Part shown: positions 35,671 through 44,941 of the stretch, one piece after another
How positions within the stretch are numbered: position 1 is the stretch's first letter
Layout: each line of letters opens with the position of its first letter
From: Oscillatoriales cyanobacterium M59_W2019_021
GTDB lineage: Bacteria; Cyanobacteriota; Cyanobacteriia; Cyanobacteriales; Geitlerinemataceae
Direction: 5' to 3'
DNA length: 64,000 nt
NCBI GenBank assembly: GCA_015295945.1
Contig: DVED01000105.1
Coordinates: 48,617 to 112,616 of the forward strand
Made by a program: the position numbers and the translations under genes
Notes under the pieces: model-generated
Told to the model about the DNA's origin: nothing
What the model saw: the letters and a program-made list of their open reading frames with translations, nothing else
Databases searched by the model: none

Positions 35671-36870
35671 ATGGCTACCAACATTCTGGAAAATATCGAT
35701 CTACGGAACTTGGGGGTACTGTTGCAACAGGCGCGGAAGAAGTGCGGTATGACTCAAGCCGATGCCGCCAAGGTCATTGATGCGGCACGTACTACAATCG
35801 TGGCGATCGAAAAGGGAGAACGCCGTCTCAGACCCAATGAGTTGATTAAACTCGCTCGTGCTTACGGACGAGCCGTTAGCGACTTTGTACGACCTAGCCC
35901 GGTTATTGAGCCTTTCGAGGTTCAGTTTCGAGCCGCGTATCCAGTTAGCGATCTCGAAGAGGCACGAATTAATCCGATTATTCAGCGCTTAGAAGAGTTA
36001 TGTCGAAATTATCTGGAACTCGAGCAAATAATGGATGCTCCCCTTCCTCGAAACTATCCTCAAGAATATGACGTAACTAATATGCCGATCGAAGCGGCAG
36101 CAGAAAGTATTGCGATCGCAGAACGACAGCGACTCGGACTTGGTGATGGTCCGATACCTATGCTGCGAGACCTCCTCGAACAAAACGTGGGACTCCGAAT
36201 TTTTTACTTAAAAATGCCAGCAAAATACTCGGAGATTTACAGCTATGACGATCGACTGGGTGGCTGTATGGCAATTAATTTAGATCATTACGAAGAACGG
36301 CGGCGTTGGTCGATGGCACACGGATACCTACATTTCCTCGCTCATCGACGAAAAGCCGTAGTTGATTTCGACGGTCAATACCAAAGAATCCCAGAGACCG
36401 AGCGGTTAGCTGAGGCTTTCCCCAAATATTTTTTAATGCCCACCAGTGGTTTACTCAGACGATTTAATGATATGTATCGTACCCACAATAAGTTTACTCC
36501 CACCAATTTATTTACGCTCGCTCATTACTATGGGGTCTCTATAGAAGCACTGGTTTATCGATTGGAAGACATGAGACTTTTGCCATCTGGCACTTGGGAT
36601 CGATTGCGCGATCGAGGATTGAAAGTCAGAAAAGTTCAACAAGATCTCGGTTTAGAAGATGTCCGGCAACGTACCGATGTAGTTCCCATTCACTATCAAC
36701 ATCTTGCTATTGAGGCGTTCGATCGGGGACTGATTACTGAAGGGCGATTTTCCGATTTGCTTGGGGTCGATCGCTTAGAAGCTCGGCGCATCGCCGAATC
36801 TTTACGAGAGAATTATTCAAGCGGAATGACTGAAGAAGAATCTATTCATTTAGATTTGTATCAGGCTTAG
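35671..36870 (+). CDS. XRE regulator with ImmA/IrrE-like domain, zincin motif broken
   Basis: The product is 399 residues. The ATG at 35671 has an excellent AAAGGAGG seven bases upstream and matches the usual family start. The frame is also open upstream to 35479. Residues 10-75 are an XRE helix-turn-helix (LGVLLQQARKKCGMTQADAA, ARTTIVAIEKGERRL). The centre holds an ImmA/IrrE-type fold, but HExxH reads AHGYLHFLAH, so the catalytic Glu is Gly; the later ETERLAEAFPKYFLMP block keeps its Glu. It is therefore unlikely to be a protease. It precedes a PIN-domain gene by 14 bp and probably acts as its antitoxin and autoregulator. Confidence 0.82.
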   Translation: MATNILENIDLRNLGVLLQQARKKCGMTQADAAKVIDAARTTIVAIEKGERRLRPNELIKLARAYGRAVSDFVRPSPVIEPFEVQFRAAYPVSDLEEARINPIIQRLEELCRNYLELEQIMDAPLPRNYPQEYDVTNMPIEAAAESIAIAERQRLGLGDGPIPMLRDLLEQNVGLRIFYLKMPAKYSEIYSYDDRLGGCMAINLDHYEERRRWSMAHGYLHFLAHRRKAVVDFDGQYQRIPETERLAEAFPKYFLMPTSGLLRRFNDMYRTHNKFTPTNLFTLAHYYGVSIEALVYRLEDMRLLPSGTWDRLRDRGLKVRKVQQDLGLEDVRQRTDVVPIHYQHLAIEAFDRGLITEGRFSDLLGVDRLEARRIAESLRENYSSGMTEEESIHLDLYQA

Positions 36871-36884
36871 GAGTTTGGGGGTTA

Positions 36885-37409
36885 GTGATGCAAATTCGAC
36901 ACTCCCATGTCATTCTCGATACTTGTTTTCTTATAAACTTCTCTGCCTCTGGACATTTGATTGAAATTTTGCAATCTATTCCTGCTCGAGTTTTCGTGAC
37001 TGAAACCGTAAGAGAGAAAGAACTCTTAACCCTACCAAATTTGAAAGATGAAGAAAATGCTATTCAATTTCATCAGGCGATCGAGCAAAAAATACTTTTA
37101 GTTGTAGATTTTGAGTCAGAAGCTGAAGAAGAACTATTTGTGAATTATGCTTATGAAATTGGCGATGATGGCGAATCAGCGACTGGTGCGATCGCAACGG
37201 ATGACAAGAAGGCTACGTCTGTTTTTAAAAGAGAAGCTCCACATTTACAAATTTTATCAACATTAGAAATCGTTAAAAGCTGGTCAGAAAAAATAAATCT
37301 TTCTCCATCTGAATTACGTATTTTACTTAGCGATATAAGAGTTAAAGGACGATATCAACCCCCTAAAAATCATCCTTTACTCAGTTGGTGGGAGAATGTG
37401 ATGAAATAA
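36885..37409 (+). CDS. PIN-domain protein, probable toxin
   Basis: The 174-residue protein has the PIN pattern of acidic residues: SHVILDTCFLINFSASG (first Asp), FVTETVREKELL (Glu), and GDDGESATGAIATDDKKATS (paired Asp). These would bind Mg2+ for RNA cleavage. It follows the XRE-ImmA-like gene by 14 bp, forming a two-gene unit of the kind predicted for COG2856-PIN toxin-antitoxin modules. The frame is intact, unlike the VapC locus at 26.5 kb. Toxicity and target are inferred. Confidence 0.8.
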   Translation: MMQIRHSHVILDTCFLINFSASGHLIEILQSIPARVFVTETVREKELLTLPNLKDEENAIQFHQAIEQKILLVVDFESEAEEELFVNYAYEIGDDGESATGAIATDDKKATSVFKREAPHLQILSTLEIVKSWSEKINLSPSELRILLSDIRVKGRYQPPKNHPLLSWWENVMK

Positions 37410-37436
37410 TGCTGTAAATCCCGCCAAGTAAATCCC

Positions 37437-37486
37437 GCCAAGGGTTTAAACCCTTGGCTAATAGCTAAAGTCATCTAAAGATGACT
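37437..37486. repeat. REP-like palindrome unit
   Basis: A perfect 22-bp palindrome (37437-37458, centred on GGGTTTAAACCC) is followed by TAATAGCTAA and the AGTCATC/GATGACT hairpin (37469-37486). It has the same architecture as one half of the element at 30830-30941. It lies at the truncated 3' end of a DUF433 antitoxin gene. Confidence 0.8.
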
Positions 37487-37588
37487 GAAAAAACGAGCGC
37501 TCTCTAAAGAAATCCGGGTTCCCTCAATCCAATATCCTCGATCGCGCTGTTCGATATACTGTTTGGTTAGGGTGAGTGTTACTGTCAT
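37475..37588 (-). pseudogene. DUF433 antitoxin, 3'-truncated at REP element
   Basis: The reverse frame from the ATG at 37588 reads MTVTLTLTKQYIEQRDRGYW then IEGTRISLES, the characteristic N-terminus of DUF433 (VapB-like) antitoxins. After about 30 residues homology ends, and the frame runs into the REP-like element and stops (37475-37477). Intact members are about 75-100 residues. No cognate toxin gene is present. It is a decayed antitoxin cut by repeat insertion or deletion. Confidence 0.7.
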
Positions 37589-37682
37589 GAGTTGAAGGGT
37601 CGATCTGTAATGATTGAATTGTACTGTTCTCCGAGTATAAGCAGAATGTAATAAAAATTATCCACAGAATTACTTTGTAAGT

Positions 37683-38331
37683 TTAGCCTATTATCATCTT
37701 TCCAAAAAATAACCAAATAAACCAAACAATGTAGTGAATTATAACGATCAACCAGAATATAATCTGATACGATTGCTTAATGCTTTTATGGCGTAATTTT
37801 CGCTGAGCCGCAAATCCGCCTATCCATCCCCCTGCTAGCTCAAATAAATGTAGTGTTTCCTCTGAAATTCTCCAGTTTCCTCGTTTAGCACGAGATTTGT
37901 CTTCAGCATATAGAAAAAAAGGTTAGTAGACTCATCAATGGATAGAGAATTAACGGAAGTATATTCCCTGTTTTAATCGCAAAGTGAACCGATCCGATCA
38001 AAGGAAAAATCGATAGTAATAGCAATTTTAGGATAGGAAGGGGGTAGACCGGAAAAGCCTGAGATTTTGCGAGATTTCTTGAAGAGTTAGACGCCGAACT
38101 TGACTTTTTTCTTGCTCCTAAAATAAAGGCATTGCAAGCACGAATTTTCCCATCTCGATCTGTTGCTGTATAGTAGTAGATCGTATCGTTAACTTGAGGA
38201 CGACGAGTTGCATCGTTGAGTTCCGAGATATGTAGAAAAATATCTGAACTCCCATCAAGAGGTTGAATAAAGCCAAACCCACGTTCATCGTTCCATTTTT
38301 TGAGTTTACCTTTATATAGATTAGATTTCAT
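37683..38331 (-). pseudogene. Cold-shock domain/DUF1294 membrane protein, frameshifted
   Basis: The gene starts at the ATG at 38331. Residues 1-70 are a cold-shock domain (LYKGKLKKWNDERGFGFIQP, SSDIFLHISEL). The next segment has two membrane helices ending LYPLMSLLTFF. The frame then stops at TGA, but another frame continues immediately with the expected DUF1294 sequence (LYAEDKSRAKRGNWRIS, HLFELAGGWIGG, AAQRKLRHKS) to a TAA at 37683. The shift falls in a run of seven T on the coding strand (37914-37920); six would restore one 215-residue protein. Sequencing error, slippage or true inactivation are all possible. Confidence 0.82.
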
Positions 38332-38339
38332 AGAGTTAT

Positions 38340-40400
38340 TTAATCTTCCATTCCCAAAACCTTTACCAAAAACGCCCACTTATCGGCAATTTCTTCAATC
38401 ACTTTCGCCGTAGGTTTTCCGGCACCATGTCCGGCTTTGGTTTCGATGCGAATCAGTAATGGATTCTGCCCCCCGTCAGCGGCTTGTAAGGCAGCAGCAA
38501 ATTTGAAACTGTGGGCGGGAACCACGCGATCGTCGTGGTCGGCGGTGATAATCATCGTGGCAGGGTATGCTGTTCCCGGTTTGAGGTTGTGGAGGGGAGA
38601 ATAGGCGTAGAGGGCGGCAAATTCTTCGGGATTGTCGGGGGAACCGTAGTCGGAACACCACGCCCAGCCGATGGTAAACTTGTGGAACCGCAGCATATCC
38701 AACACGCCGACTGCGGGAAGGGCGGCGGCAAACAAGTCGGGTCGCTGGGTCATGCAAGCCCCTACCAACAAGCCGCCATTGCTGCCACCACCGATCGCTA
38801 ATTGTCCCGCATTTGTGTAGCCGTTGGCAATCAACCATTCTGCCGCCGCGATAAAATCGTCGAATACGTTCTGTTTGTTCAGCTTGGTTCCGGCTTGATG
38901 CCAAGCTTCGCCGTATTCGCCGCCGCCGCGTAGGTTGGGAATCGCCAGAACGCCGCCGAGTTCCATCCACACCAGTTGTCCGACGGAAAAGCTAGGGGTG
39001 AGGGAAATATTAAATCCGCCGTAGCCGTAGAGATAAGTGGGATTTTTCCCATTGAGTTCTAACCCGGTTTTATGGGTTATGAACATGGGAATGCGAGTTC
39101 CATCTTTGCTGGTATAAAAAACTTGTTGGGTTTCGTATTGGGTAGGATCGAAATCGACGTGAGGCTGGCGATAAATTGTACTTTCTCCGGTGGTTAAATC
39201 GTAGCGATAGATGGTTGTCGGGGCAGTAAATCCGGTGAAGCTGTAGAAGGTTTCAGTGTCGTATCGCTTGCCGCCAAATCCACCGACGGAACCGATGCCG
39301 GGGAGTTCGACTTCGCGGACGAAAGAACCGTCGAGGTTGAAGATTTTGACTTGGCTGCGGGCGTCTTTTAGGTAGGTGGTAACGAATTGATTGTTGAGGA
39401 TGTTAATGCTTTCTAAAACGTCGTCGGTTTGGGGGATAACTTCTGTCCGTTCGCCCGTTTTCGTATCGATCGCAATCAACCGACCCCGAGGCGCATCGAG
39501 ATCGGTTCGCAGCCAAAAGATCGCACCATCGTTATCGATGAAACTGTACTCAGCTTCAAACTCGGAAATCAGTTCTATAACTGGGGAATTCGACGCAGTT
39601 AAATCTTTATAGAATAGTAAATTTTTGGGATCGGTTCCCTTCCAGACTGATATAATTAGATAATTGCCATCTTCGGTGACAAATCCGCTAAATCCCCACT
39701 CCTTCTCGTCGGGGCGATCGTAAATCAGCGTATCTTCCGATTGTTCTGTTCCCAAACGGTGATAGTACAGCTTTTGGAAGTAGTTGGTATCTTCAAACTG
39801 CGTTTTTTCGTTGGGTTCGTCGTAGCGACTGTAGAAAAAGCCTTGGTTATCGTGCGTCCAAGATGCGCCGCTAAATTTAATCCATTTCAAGAGATCGCCT
39901 AAATCTTCCCCAGTTTCGATATCTCGAACTTTCCATTCTTGCCAATCGGAACCAGAACTGGATAATCCGTAAGCTAAATAGTTGCCATCTTCGCTGATGG
40001 CGTAACTTGAAAGGGCAACAGTTCCATCTTCTGAAAGCGTGTTGGGGTCGAGGAGGACTCTCGGTTCGCCGTCGAGAGAAGGAAGGACGTATAACACGCT
40101 TTGGTTTTGTAACCCATCATTTTTAAAGTAAAAATAACGATCGCCTTCTTTAAACGGGGCGCTGTATTTTTCGTAGTTCCAGAGTTGGGTAATCCGTTCC
40201 TTGAGGAGATCTCGTTGGGGGATTTGTTCTAAATATCCAAAGGTGACTCGATTCTGCGCTTCTACCCATGCTTTGGTCTCCTCCGAATCCGGATCTTCCA
40301 ACCAGCGATAGGGATCGGCAACGGTGACGCCGTGGTAGTCGTCGAACTGTTCGATTTTACGAGTTTCGGGGTAGGAAAAAGCGCGAGCGGAGTCGGACAT
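38340..40400 (-). CDS. Prolyl oligopeptidase family serine peptidase
   Basis: The product is 686 residues from the ATG at 40400 (MSDSARAFSYPETRKIEQFD); an in-frame start at 40490 lacks support. It has a seven-bladed propeller domain (about residues 75-410) and an alpha/beta hydrolase domain. The catalytic triad is Ser in IGGGSNGGLLV, Asp in ITADHDDRVVPAHS, and His in ETKAGHGAGKP. It cleaves short proline-containing peptides. There is no signal peptide, so it is cytoplasmic. The stop lies just 8 bp from the cold-shock gene start on the same strand, so the two may be co-transcribed. Confidence 0.95.
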   Translation of the reverse strand: MSDSARAFSYPETRKIEQFDDYHGVTVADPYRWLEDPDSEETKAWVEAQNRVTFGYLEQIPQRDLLKERITQLWNYEKYSAPFKEGDRYFYFKNDGLQNQSVLYVLPSLDGEPRVLLDPNTLSEDGTVALSSYAISEDGNYLAYGLSSSGSDWQEWKVRDIETGEDLGDLLKWIKFSGASWTHDNQGFFYSRYDEPNEKTQFEDTNYFQKLYYHRLGTEQSEDTLIYDRPDEKEWGFSGFVTEDGNYLIISVWKGTDPKNLLFYKDLTASNSPVIELISEFEAEYSFIDNDGAIFWLRTDLDAPRGRLIAIDTKTGERTEVIPQTDDVLESINILNNQFVTTYLKDARSQVKIFNLDGSFVREVELPGIGSVGGFGGKRYDTETFYSFTGFTAPTTIYRYDLTTGESTIYRQPHVDFDPTQYETQQVFYTSKDGTRIPMFITHKTGLELNGKNPTYLYGYGGFNISLTPSFSVGQLVWMELGGVLAIPNLRGGGEYGEAWHQAGTKLNKQNVFDDFIAAAEWLIANGYTNAGQLAIGGGSNGGLLVGACMTQRPDLFAAALPAVGVLDMLRFHKFTIGWAWCSDYGSPDNPEEFAALYAYSPLHNLKPGTAYPATMIITADHDDRVVPAHSFKFAAALQAADGGQNPLLIRIETKAGHGAGKPTAKVIEEIADKWAFLVKVLGMED

Positions 40401-40545
40401 AATCGAATTGAATTGGGAACGTTCTTTAATGTAGCATTTGATCGCTATCTTAAAAATAAATAGAATTCGATCGCAAATCCCGATCGCCACCTCTAAATTG
40501 AGAATTACATTGAAGATTTACTTGACCGATGAGGATACCCCACCC

Positions 40546-41304
40546 ATGAAACGTTTAAGGATGTTCCCCGTAGCCATCGCACTAATGGCAATGGCACTGG
40601 TGGGTTGCGATGAGGTTGACAGCGGATCGTCTGCATCTCCCGAATTGACCGCCACGCCGACACTCGCGCCGACGAGTGCGACAACCCATTCCCCTCAACC
40701 GACGGCAACTCCTCCGGTTAAAGAAAGTCCCGCCTCTCCTGCCGCGACAACTCCCCCCAATTCTCTCAAGGCAGCAACCATTGAAACCCTAAGCTGCGAA
40801 ATAACCATGGCGCGAGTCAACGATCCCGACGGACCGCTGAACGTGCGATCGCAACCGGATACCACGGCGAATAACGTCGTCGGCACACTGGAAAATGGCA
40901 CGATGGTAACGGTGGCATCCGAGCAGAATGGGTGGTTGCAAATTACCAATCCGGTGGCTGGATGGATTTCCCAAAGTCGCACTGAGAGTAGCTGTTCGCA
41001 AAAAGTGGCGCGAGTGAATTTTACGCCGGGTTCCGTTGCGTTTAAATTGAGCGATCGCATTTTGGGTTCCGGAAGTCACCGCTACAGTTTCGCCGCCACC
41101 TCCGGTCAAACCCTGACCATTACGGCACACGAAGGACCTTTACCGATCGTGTTAGCACCCAATGGTGGGGAATTGAATGCCGATTCTACTTTAAACGGCG
41201 CTTCGACCTGGACGGGCTCTTTAAACGCTAGCGGCGAGTATATTCTCGATTATCCATCGAATTTTCGCGGGTTTACTTACGAAACATCGGTGGAATTGAA
41301 ATAG
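40546..41304 (+). CDS. SH3-domain lipoprotein
   Basis: The product is 252 residues from the ATG at 40546. A signal peptide ends in the lipobox MALVGC, so the protein should be lipid-anchored to a membrane. A Thr/Pro/Ser-rich linker (to about residue 80) leads to a bacterial SH3 domain (PLNVRSQPDTTANNVVGTLE, WLQITNPVAGWI) and a C-terminal beta-sandwich (RILGSGSHRYSFAATSGQTL) of the kind seen in secreted pre-peptidase-like domains. Binding of cell wall is plausible. It is divergent from the prolyl oligopeptidase gene, with no operon partner. Confidence 0.8.
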   Translation: MKRLRMFPVAIALMAMALVGCDEVDSGSSASPELTATPTLAPTSATTHSPQPTATPPVKESPASPAATTPPNSLKAATIETLSCEITMARVNDPDGPLNVRSQPDTTANNVVGTLENGTMVTVASEQNGWLQITNPVAGWISQSRTESSCSQKVARVNFTPGSVAFKLSDRILGSGSHRYSFAATSGQTLTITAHEGPLPIVLAPNGGELNADSTLNGASTWTGSLNASGEYILDYPSNFRGFTYETSVELK

Positions 41305-41418
41305 TAATGGGTAATGGGTGCAAGCCAACGTCAGTTCGGGTTAAGAACGCAATCGATCTCTTTTCTGGCATTACCCATTATCTACCCTCACCGCCAATTG
41401 TCCGATCGCCTACTGAGG

Positions 41419-43953
41419 TTAAATTTCGTCTAACGACGGACTGCCGCGCAGTTGATCTTCGATAAACTCCTGGATGCGGTGGCGGTAGTGCCGCAAAGTA
41501 TCGTCTGCCCAGGCGCGTTCTTCGCTGTTGGTGAAGATGTGAACCAGGGGTTCCCCGGCATCAGGCAGTACCAACACCCAACTATCGCTGTAAGAGTCGC
41601 AGACTTTCACCCCGTCGATCAGTTCTACCTCCGATGCCGGGTGAGTTTCCACCATGTAACGCATTAGAGCGCCTTTCACCTTCCAAGGGCAGCGAATGGT
41701 ACAACTGCGGTGGTAAACTCGGGGAATTTCAGCGCGCAGTTGCCCGAGCGATCGCTGCTGGGTGGTTTGCATTTCGATCAGCTTGGCAATGCAGAACATG
41801 GCATCGAATCCCGGATGCAGTTGGGGAAAAATAAACCCCATTTCCCCACTGCCACCGAGGACGACATTGGGATTGTTGTCGCACGCTTCCATCAACTCCA
41901 TGGGAACGTTTTTGGTGCGGATCACCGTCGCGTCGTGGCGGCGGGCGATTTGTTCGATCGCACTGGAAGCATGTACCGGAACTACCACCGTCCCCCGAGG
42001 GTTTTCCGTCAGCATCATGTGAACCATCAACGCCGTTAGCAGTTCCCCCCGAATCGGCATCCCCGACTCGTCTACTAAAATTAACTGCTCTCCGTTGGCA
42101 GAAACTTGCGCCCCAAAATTCGCCCGCAAGGCTTCCACCACCTGTCCCAATTGCACCAGCAACCTTTCCTTCTCTTCGTTGGACAGCGTGCGTTGGTTCA
42201 AGCTGGCGTTGAGGACGACGGCATCGCAATCGAATTTCGCCAGGAGTTGGGGCAAAACTGCTCCAGAAACGGCGTAACTGTAGTCGATGACTACTTTAGC
42301 GTTACTGTAGCGAATGGCTTCGACATTTAAGAGTTTCTCGAACCCGGTACTGTAAATTTCCAGCATTTGCCGGGGATAGACCATATTGCCGATTTCGGAG
42401 ACGGGAACCCGTCGGATATCTTCTTTGAAATAGGCGCCTTCGATTTTTTTCTCGGTGGCTTTTTTGATATTGATGCCTTTGGCGTCGAAAAATTCGATCA
42501 AAATGAAGTCGGAGCGATCGGGATGAACGCGCACGTGAATGCCGCCGAGAACGCCGAGAGAGGGAATGAGCGATCGAGTAATGGGAATTGCTGTCGATTC
42601 TAAATTCTGGATGTGCACCCCCACCGACATCAAGCCGGAAATCATGGAACGGGTCACCATCTGGGAAATATTGCGCTGGTCGCGAGAGACGGCAACCTGA
42701 GAGCCGATTTTCAGCGTCGATCCGTATGCTGCCCCCAATTTCACGGCAAATTCGGGCGTGATATCGATGTTGGCAAGTCCGCTGACCCCTCGCTGACCGA
42801 AGAGGTTGCGGTGCGCCGTTTGACCCCAAATCAGATTGATATTTAAAATCGCTCCAGACTCGACCTTTTTGCTCGGCCAAACCCTGACGCCAGGGCTGAT
42901 TTGCGCTTCTTCTCCAACTGTAGACAAGGCTCCTACTACCGCTCCTTCTAAAATTTGCGCTCGCCGATCTACGCGGGCTCCCCGAGAGATAATGCAGCCT
43001 TCGAGGTTGGCTTCTTCGCCGATAATCGCCCCGTTCCAAATAATCGGTCGTTTTAACTCGGCATCCGCGCCGATCGTCACGTTATCGCCGATTATCGTTC
43101 CCGCTTCCAAATGCGCCCTCGGTCCGATGCGACAGTTACTACCGATCAAAACTGGGGGATCTAGCTTTGCCGTTTCATCGATAAAGGTATTTTGCCCCAC
43201 CCAGATACCGGGAGACTGTTCCTCATAAGCAAAATCGATTTTGACTTTCCCTTTGAGTCCGTCGTATTGCGCTTCGCGGTAGGCTTCTAAATGCCCGACA
43301 TCGCACCAATACCCATCGGCAATGTAGCCGTACATGGGTTCTCCTTTATCCAACAGCAGCGGAAATAATTCTTGAGAAAAATCGCATTCTTGGTTAGCGG
43401 GGAGATATTGCAACACTTCGGGTTCGAGGATATAAGTTCCAGTGTTGACGGTATCGGAGAAAATTTCGCTGGAGGAGGGTTTTTCCAGGAAGCGCACGAT
43501 GCGATGGTTTTCGTCGGTGATGACGACACCGAATTCTACGGGATTGGGGACGCGGGTGAGAACGAGGGTCGCTTTCGCTCCTTTGCGATAGTGAAAGTCG
43601 ATCGCCGCACTGAGGTTGAAATCGGCAATGCTATCGCCGCTGATCACTAAAAAGGTATTATCGAGCCAATCTTCGGTATTTTTAACGCAACCTGCCGTTC
43701 CCAGGGGTTGGTCTTCTTCGACAGCGTAAGTCATCTGCACGCCGAAGTCTTTGCCGTCTTGGAAGTAGTCGCGCATGACATCGGGAAGGTAGTGCAACGT
43801 CGCGATAATTTCGGTGATGTGATGTCGTTTGAGTAAATTAATAATATGTTCGGCGATCGGACGGTTGAGAATCGGAACCATGGGTTTGGGCAAATCACAA
43901 GTGAGCGGTCTCAAGCGCGTTCCCGAACCGCCAGCCATCAGTACTGCTCGCAT
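41419..43953 (-). CDS. Sugar-phosphate nucleotidyltransferase/phosphomutase-like fusion
   Basis: The 844-residue protein begins with a nucleotidyltransferase domain (1-235; VLMAGGSGTRLRPLT, LPKPMVPILNRP, VISGDSIADF), then left-handed beta-helix hexapeptides (about 250-380; IIGDNVTIGADA, IGEEANLEGCIIS). The last 450 residues resemble phosphoglucomutase/phosphomannomutase. In that domain the phosphoserine TASHNP loop is replaced (HVRVHPDR) and the DGDxDR metal loop is not recognisable, so mutase activity is doubtful. The family is commonly annotated as mannose-1-phosphate guanylyltransferase. It likely makes an NDP-sugar for polysaccharide, with the C-terminal part possibly regulatory. The start follows AGGAGATATT. 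Confidence 0.88.
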   Translation of the reverse strand: MRAVLMAGGSGTRLRPLTCDLPKPMVPILNRPIAEHIINLLKRHHITEIIATLHYLPDVMRDYFQDGKDFGVQMTYAVEEDQPLGTAGCVKNTEDWLDNTFLVISGDSIADFNLSAAIDFHYRKGAKATLVLTRVPNPVEFGVVITDENHRIVRFLEKPSSSEIFSDTVNTGTYILEPEVLQYLPANQECDFSQELFPLLLDKGEPMYGYIADGYWCDVGHLEAYREAQYDGLKGKVKIDFAYEEQSPGIWVGQNTFIDETAKLDPPVLIGSNCRIGPRAHLEAGTIIGDNVTIGADAELKRPIIWNGAIIGEEANLEGCIISRGARVDRRAQILEGAVVGALSTVGEEAQISPGVRVWPSKKVESGAILNINLIWGQTAHRNLFGQRGVSGLANIDITPEFAVKLGAAYGSTLKIGSQVAVSRDQRNISQMVTRSMISGLMSVGVHIQNLESTAIPITRSLIPSLGVLGGIHVRVHPDRSDFILIEFFDAKGINIKKATEKKIEGAYFKEDIRRVPVSEIGNMVYPRQMLEIYSTGFEKLLNVEAIRYSNAKVVIDYSYAVSGAVLPQLLAKFDCDAVVLNASLNQRTLSNEEKERLLVQLGQVVEALRANFGAQVSANGEQLILVDESGMPIRGELLTALMVHMMLTENPRGTVVVPVHASSAIEQIARRHDATVIRTKNVPMELMEACDNNPNVVLGGSGEMGFIFPQLHPGFDAMFCIAKLIEMQTTQQRSLGQLRAEIPRVYHRSCTIRCPWKVKGALMRYMVETHPASEVELIDGVKVCDSYSDSWVLVLPDAGEPLVHIFTNSEERAWADDTLRHYRHRIQEFIEDQLRGSPSLDEI

Positions 43954-44493
43954 AATATCTCCTAGGGTGATGGTGCTATTCGATCGTGTCTTCGGTCAGG
44001 TGGGGTTTGAAGGGTTCGTTAGAGTCCCTGGGTGTTGGGCATTCCGATTTTCCTCGTCCGACTCAACCCGTTCCGTTCCCGCAGGCAAACTCGAGGATCT
44101 GCTTTCTACCACCGCCGATGCCGCGAGTCTGACTCCAGCCATCGGAGCGACGGGATGTTTCTGGGGTGATCGCCCGATGACTACCCGAACTGACGAGTGC
44201 TTACATTTTAAGATATCGGAGGAAGCCGTCTATCTCAAGTCGATCGCATCGATTAGAATGAACGTCAGAAGGTAATCGGTAATCGGTAATACCAAGAGAT
44301 CCGCTCTCAAACTCGAGCTAAAATTAACATAGGCGATCGAGGGAGCCGAACTGAAGAGGATCGGTGTGTCGTTTTCAGACAAAATAAAACTGCAAAACAT
44401 CGCCCAGAATCCCAGATCGAGACTGCCCTCCGTTACCCCAAACTATTCGATTCATCTTGACTTGATCGTGTTTTAATTTAAGGAGTTAATCGT
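43954..44493. other. Intergenic region, no gene seen
   Basis: These 540 bases hold the divergent promoters of the nucleotidyltransferase gene (reverse) and the small membrane protein gene (forward). The open frames crossing 43954-44275 have no protein-like pattern. A short triplicate of gtaatcg occurs at 44271-44290. Nothing else is recognised. Confidence 0.55.
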
Positions 44494-44691
44494 ATGGGAA
44501 CTTTAATGGGTATTGTTGCTGCCATTATGTATGTAGGTGGCGTCTGGAAATTTTGGCGTGGCTTCCATCGTACTAGTTTTGAAAAAAGCTTCGGCAATCA
44601 ATTTACCCTCTCCTTATTATGGCCCGTATTACTAATTGCCAATAAATCCTATCGCAGAAATTTTACAAAAGCTCTCAAAGGTGGGCGGTAA
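44494..44691 (+). CDS. Small membrane protein, function unknown
   Basis: The 65-residue protein has an N-terminal membrane helix (LMGIVAAIMYVGGVWKF) and a second hydrophobic stretch (FTLSLLWPVLLIA), ending in a basic tail (KSYRRNFTKALKGGR). The start has a strong TTAAGGAG eight bases upstream. I recognise it only as a type of small cyanobacterial membrane protein. It stands alone. Confidence 0.7.
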   Translation: MGTLMGIVAAIMYVGGVWKFWRGFHRTSFEKSFGNQFTLSLLWPVLLIANKSYRRNFTKALKGGR

Positions 44692-44901
44692 TTTATTCGT
44701 CATTAGTCATGGGTCATTTGGTTTTGGGGGTTTGGGGTTGGTTATTGGTTGTCGTAGGGGAGGGTTTTGAGCAAGAATTGTGGGTTAAGTTCCATTAATC
44801 TATCGCTAAACCCGCCCCTACAGTTGCTAGTTGCTTTTCCCCTCACATCCTTACCTCCCCACCCTCTTCTTCCCTCGCTGCTCCTGCTTTCTACTCTCCT
44901 G

Positions 44902-44936
44902 AACTCCTGTAACTCCTGTAACTCCTGTAACTCCTT
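44902..44936 (+). repeat. AACTCCTGT tandem nonamer before methyltransferase
   Basis: Three perfect AACTCCTGT copies and a partial fourth end seven bases before the methyltransferase ATG at 44942, where a ribosome-binding site is expected. A G/T-rich dispersed repeat lies at 44701-44760. Confidence 0.75.
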
Positions 44937-44941
44937 AGAAA

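Noticed and set aside
43829..44275. 148-codon forward frame upstream of the small membrane protein
   Set aside because: It starts within the nucleotidyltransferase gene on the opposite strand and has no protein-like pattern.
44902..44936. CRISPR-like tandem repeat
   Set aside because: The units are 9 bp and contiguous without spacers, so it is a simple tandem repeat. No array or cas gene occurs in the window.
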